Positions 61,259-64,000 of a stretch of DNA of 64,000 nucleotides are shown piece by piece; the stretch's first letter is position 1; each line of letters starts with the position of its first letter. The position numbers and the translations under genes were made by a program. The notes under the pieces were generated by a model. The model did no database searches. It saw only the letters and a program-made list of their open reading frames with translations, and had not been told where the DNA came from. This stretch comes from Dehalobacter sp. DCA (lineage in GTDB: Bacteria; Bacillota; Desulfitobacteriia; Desulfitobacteriales; Syntrophobotulaceae), in contig NC_018866.1 in NCBI RefSeq assembly GCF_000305775.1, positions 1,993,501 through 2,057,500 of the forward strand, read 5' to 3'.

Positions 61259-62422
61259 TTATTTTACGATTCTGACTCTGTAGACTCCTTCAATTGCTTC
61301 AATTTTTTGCTTTATTTCCGGTGTGGATGGTACCTCAATATCAACCAAGGTATAGGCATACTGGCCTTTGCTCTTATTAATCATATCAGAGATATTGATA
61401 TTCTCCTGAGCCAGGGCCGAAGTAAACTGGCCAATCATATTCGGGATATTTTTGTGATGAATCCCGAGGCGGCCGGCATTATCAGGATAACCGTTGTCAC
61501 AGTCCGGATAGTTCACGGAATTTCTGATCGTGCCGTTTTCAAGATAATCCATAAGCTGGCTGACAGCCATCACCGCACAATTATCCTCTGATTCACAGGT
61601 GGAAGCTCCCAAGTGCGGAATAGCAATGACTTCATTTAGGGGCGCCATTTTAGGAGTAGGAAAATCGGTAACATATTTGAATACCTTGCCAACTTTTAGT
61701 GCTGCAATCATATCTTCTTCATTGACTAAAGAATCGCGCGAGAAATTTAGAATGCGGACGCCGTTCTTCATCATCTTGAAGGCTTCTTCATTCAGCATCC
61801 CTTGGGTTGCATCGGACAAAGGTACATGGATGCTGATGAAATCACATTCTTTATAAATCTCCGCCAAGGATTTGCTGGGCTTGATATATTTAGACAAATG
61901 CCAGGCCGAGCGGACAGAAATGAACGGATCATACCCGTATACTTCCATGCCAAGTTTCATCGCCGCATTCGCTACGAGAACCCCAATCGCTCCAAGCCCG
62001 ATTACACCAAGTTTCTTGCCGCTGATTTCAATACCTGCATACTTGGCCTTATTTTTTTCAACAAGTTTAGCAATATCCGGATCATCTTTAACAGTATTTA
62101 CCCAGTTTACACCGTCGATAATGTCACGGGATGCCAGAAACAGTCCGGCAAGTACCAATTCCTTAACACCATTGGCATTAGCCCCCGGTGTATTAAAAAC
62201 AATAATCCCTTTTTCAGCGCATTTATCAAGCGGTATATTGTTCACTCCTGCTCCGGCCCGGGCAATTGCCTGCAGAGAATCCGGCAGGTCCAGTTCATGA
62301 ACACTGGCACTTCTGACCAGAACGGCATCCGCCTCTTCATAGTTATCCGTAATAGCATATTCTTCCGAGAAATTGTCCAGCCCAATCTTGGCAATCGGAT
62401 TTAAACAATTGATTTTAAACAT
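61259..62422 (-). CDS. serA: D-3-phosphoglycerate dehydrogenase
   Basis: 387-aa NAD-dependent enzyme, first step of serine synthesis. NAD-binding GLGAIGVLVANAAMKLG, substrate residues in RAGAGVNNIPLD and NTPGANANGV, catalytic His in IPHLGASTCESEDN. A C-terminal ACT domain (from about 318, NMIGQFTSALAQENINIS) suggests serine feedback. It lacks the extra intervening domain of long SerA. It follows serC by 39 bp. Confidence 0.95.
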   Translation of the reverse strand: MFKINCLNPIAKIGLDNFSEEYAITDNYEEADAVLVRSASVHELDLPDSLQAIARAGAGVNNIPLDKCAEKGIIVFNTPGANANGVKELVLAGLFLASRDIIDGVNWVNTVKDDPDIAKLVEKNKAKYAGIEISGKKLGVIGLGAIGVLVANAAMKLGMEVYGYDPFISVRSAWHLSKYIKPSKSLAEIYKECDFISIHVPLSDATQGMLNEEAFKMMKNGVRILNFSRDSLVNEEDMIAALKVGKVFKYVTDFPTPKMAPLNEVIAIPHLGASTCESEDNCAVMAVSQLMDYLENGTIRNSVNYPDCDNGYPDNAGRLGIHHKNIPNMIGQFTSALAQENINISDMINKSKGQYAYTLVDIEVPSTPEIKQKIEAIEGVYRVRIVK

Positions 62423-62461
62423 ATAGATACTCCTTTACTCTGATGGTATGAAGATTACTTT

Positions 62462-63544
62462 CTAGATGTTTCCTTCTTCAAATTTTTTCATAAATGCGAC
62501 TAACACTTTCACGCCTTCCATGGGCATCGCATTGTAAATGCTCGCTCTCATTCCGCCGACTGAGCGATGACCTTCTAAATTTACCAAGCCGGCCTCTTTG
62601 GCTTCTTTGGTAAATTTCTTGTCCAGTTCTTCTAATCCGGTTACAAACGGCACATTCATCAGTGAACGGTCTTTCTTAACGACTGTTCCTTTAAACATTT
62701 TGCTGGAATCCAGATAGTCATATAAAATTGCGGCTTTTTCCTCATTGATTTTTTTCATGACTTCGAGTCCGCCAAGTTTTTTCAGCCATTTAAATACTTT
62801 GCCGCAAATATAAATGCCATAGGCCGGCGGTGTGTTATAGAGTGACTTGTTGTCTGCCTGTGTTTTGTATTTCAACATGGTAGGCGTTCCCGGCAGCACA
62901 TCATCCGTAATCAGGTCCTCCCGAATAATGACGACGACAACGCCGGCCGGTCCGACATTTTTTTGAGCACCGGCAAAGATCAAACCATATTTGCTTACAT
63001 CTACAGGTTCAGACAGAAAATCCGAGGACATGTCCGCAACCAGGATTTTGTCACCGGTTTCAGGAAGTTCTGTAAACCTCGTTCCGTAGATGGTGTTATT
63101 ATGGCAAATGTACACATAGTCAGCGTCCTCGGAGATCTTCAGGTCTTTCAGATCCGGAATATACGTATAGGTTTTGTCTTCTGAAGACGCAATGACATTG
63201 ATTCTACCGTAGATCTTTCCTTCCTGAATTGCTTTCTTAGCCCATTGTCCGGTATTCAGGTAATCGGCAACCCTGTTCTTCATTAAATTCATCGGGACCA
63301 TGGCAAACTGTTGTGATGCACCACCTTGCAGGAACAGCACCTTATAATTATCCGGAATGTTCAGCAAATCCCTAAGATCCTGCTCTGCATCACCAATAAT
63401 TTTTTCAAAAGCTTTGGAGCGATGGCTCATTTCCATCACGGACATCCCCGTGACATCATAATCCAGCATTTCCTCAGCAGCTTCTTTGAGAACTTCTTCA
63501 GGCAATACTGCCGGTCCGGCAGAAAAATTAAATACTCTTGTCAT
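62462..63544 (-). CDS. serC: Phosphoserine aminotransferase
   Basis: 360-aa PLP enzyme, second step of serine synthesis. MTRVFNFSAGPAVLPEEVLKEA is diagnostic; the PLP lysine is in GAQKNVGPAG, and the C-terminus has GHRSVGGMRASIYNAM. I choose the ATG at 63544 with GGAGGAGG upstream; the upstream in-frame ATGs lie before that site. First gene of serC-serA-DUF1015, preceded by a double T-box leader. Confidence 0.96.
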   Translation of the reverse strand: MTRVFNFSAGPAVLPEEVLKEAAEEMLDYDVTGMSVMEMSHRSKAFEKIIGDAEQDLRDLLNIPDNYKVLFLQGGASQQFAMVPMNLMKNRVADYLNTGQWAKKAIQEGKIYGRINVIASSEDKTYTYIPDLKDLKISEDADYVYICHNNTIYGTRFTELPETGDKILVADMSSDFLSEPVDVSKYGLIFAGAQKNVGPAGVVVVIIREDLITDDVLPGTPTMLKYKTQADNKSLYNTPPAYGIYICGKVFKWLKKLGGLEVMKKINEEKAAILYDYLDSSKMFKGTVVKKDRSLMNVPFVTGLEELDKKFTKEAKEAGLVNLEGHRSVGGMRASIYNAMPMEGVKVLVAFMKKFEEGNI

Positions 63545-63604
63545 TGTAAATTCCTCCTCCATTATCATATTAGTATTCTTTCAATTTTGTATAGCCCTAT
63601 GAAA

Positions 63605-63680
63605 AAAAGCAAAATCCACCCCAGTGTTGGGGCGGATATTCCGCGGTGCCACCCAAGTTTTAGCCATTTCTTCATAAAGT
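63605..63680 (-). promoter_or_regulatory. Second T-box antiterminator/terminator module, without Stem I
   Basis: On the minus strand TGGGTGGCACCGCGG (63655-63641) is a T-box core, followed by the terminator hairpin ATCCGCCCCA / TGGGGTGGAT and TTTTTTT. Only about 60 nt separate it from the first T-box terminator, too little for a Stem I with specifier. The bulge UGGC pairs with GCCA, i.e. discriminator G as in tRNA-Ser. Confidence 0.8.
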
Positions 63681-63714
63681 GACAACGTCTTTCATCTGCA
63701 GAAATATATAAATA

Positions 63715-63935
63715 AAACCTCTAATCCCAAAATTAGGGACGAGAGGTATTCCCGCGTTGCCACCCATGTTGCCAAATCGGCCAACTTATGTCCGCGTTAT
63801 CGGGCGGAACCCGTCACAATTCGTCATCGGCCACTCCAGGATGGAATCTCATCGCATGTTGGCTGACTCGCACCGGCCATCAGCTCTCTGAACAACATTT
63901 AAATCAGATTTTCCTCTCATCGTGTTTGAGCATAT
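63715..63935 (-). promoter_or_regulatory. T-box leader of serC-serA (full element)
   Basis: Stem I region from about 63935 (with AGAGAGCTGATGG and GGTGCGAGTC), the core GGGTGGCAACGCGGG (63766-63752), and a terminator helix CCTCTCGTCCC / GGGATTAGAGG with a T-rich run. The bulge UGGC fits tRNA-Ser (discriminator G). A Ser codon TCC occurs in GAGATTCCATCC of the specifier region. Confidence 0.9.
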
Positions 63936-63949
63936 AGGTTATTTTCAAT

Positions 63950-63978
63950 ATACTAATGTATTCAGAATGATTTGTCAA
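63950..63978 (-). promoter_or_regulatory. Promoter of serC-serA
   Basis: On the minus strand TTGACA (63978-63973) and TAGTAT (63955-63950) with a 17-bp spacer, directly upstream of the T-box. Confidence 0.85.
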
Positions 63979-64000
63979 GTGAATAGATGATCTTCATTTT

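Noticed and set aside
60476..61591. 371-codon plus-strand frame opposite DUF1015 and the end of serA
   Set aside because: Antisense shadow across two conserved genes; composition has no protein-family signal.

Overview
The window looks like a chromosome segment of an anaerobic, spore-lineage Firmicute of the Peptococcaceae type (Dehalobacter/Desulfitobacterium-like). The reasons are paired reductive dehalogenase genes with RdhB anchors, corrinoid methyltransferase genes, a Mo-nitrogenase operon with nifI1/nifI2, a ytxC sporulation gene, and T-box leaders on pheST, thrS and serC. The genus is inference; the gene content is read from the sequence. Most genes lie on the minus strand, so operons below are given in transcription order.

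Region 1 (1-4830): a cluster rdhB-rdhA-cation/proton antiporter-rdhA-rdhB. Both RdhA proteins have the two Fe-S motifs but no twin-arginine export signal. Region 2 (4932-24380): housekeeping genes. These are the UPF0237/UPF0210 pair, zapA, pheST with a T-box, an rRNA methyltransferase, infC-rpmI-rplT with a leader and an AUU start, a BMP-type lipoprotein, a YhaM-like nuclease, thrS with a T-box, ytxC, a YkvI-type transporter, an ArsR-type regulator with a clear promoter/operator, a cyclase-family hydrolase and a PAS-GGDEF protein. An intact insertion sequence with a 17-bp target duplication sits exactly at the end of the BMP gene.

Region 3 (24381-28790): a decayed ferritin-like gene, hairpin repeats, spermidine synthase and an arginine/lysine/ornithine-type decarboxylase, an acetyltransferase, and a 163-bp inverted-repeat element whose end supplies the last codons of nifV. 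Region 4 (28767-40330): one long nitrogen-fixation operon, nifI1-nifI2-nifH-nifD-nifK-nifX-fdx-nifE-nifN-nifB-anfO-like-anfO-like-nifV. It is preceded by a sigma-A-type promoter and a structured leader ending in an intrinsic terminator. No anfHDGK or vnf genes are present, so the two AnfO-type proteins serve a Mo-type system here.

Region 5 (40377-45102): three proteins of extracytoplasmic or lipid character, namely a DUF2334 deacetylase-like protein with FG-GAP repeats, a tocopherol-cyclase-family protein and a GH84 enzyme. IS debris follows. Region 6 (46193-53142): a corrinoid methyl-transfer cluster with two B12-binding proteins, a UroD-type and a MtrH/AcsE-type methyltransferase, two GntR regulators, a COG0523 (CobW) GTPase, a His/Cys-rich protein and a DUF1638 protein. 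The substrate is unknown. Region 7 (53207-55842): a broken C5 DNA methyltransferase, then a ThiF/E1-type adenylyltransferase gene followed by a DUF6527 gene with a homopolymer frameshift. A possible remnant of a ubiquitin-like gene lies just upstream. This resembles bacterial ubiquitin-like conjugation islands.

Region 8 (56044-64000): seven tRNA genes with their own promoter and terminator, a GT2 glycosyltransferase, a small membrane protein, a PepT-like peptidase, and serC-serA-DUF1015. The serC leader carries one full T-box plus a second T-box antiterminator/terminator without its own Stem I.
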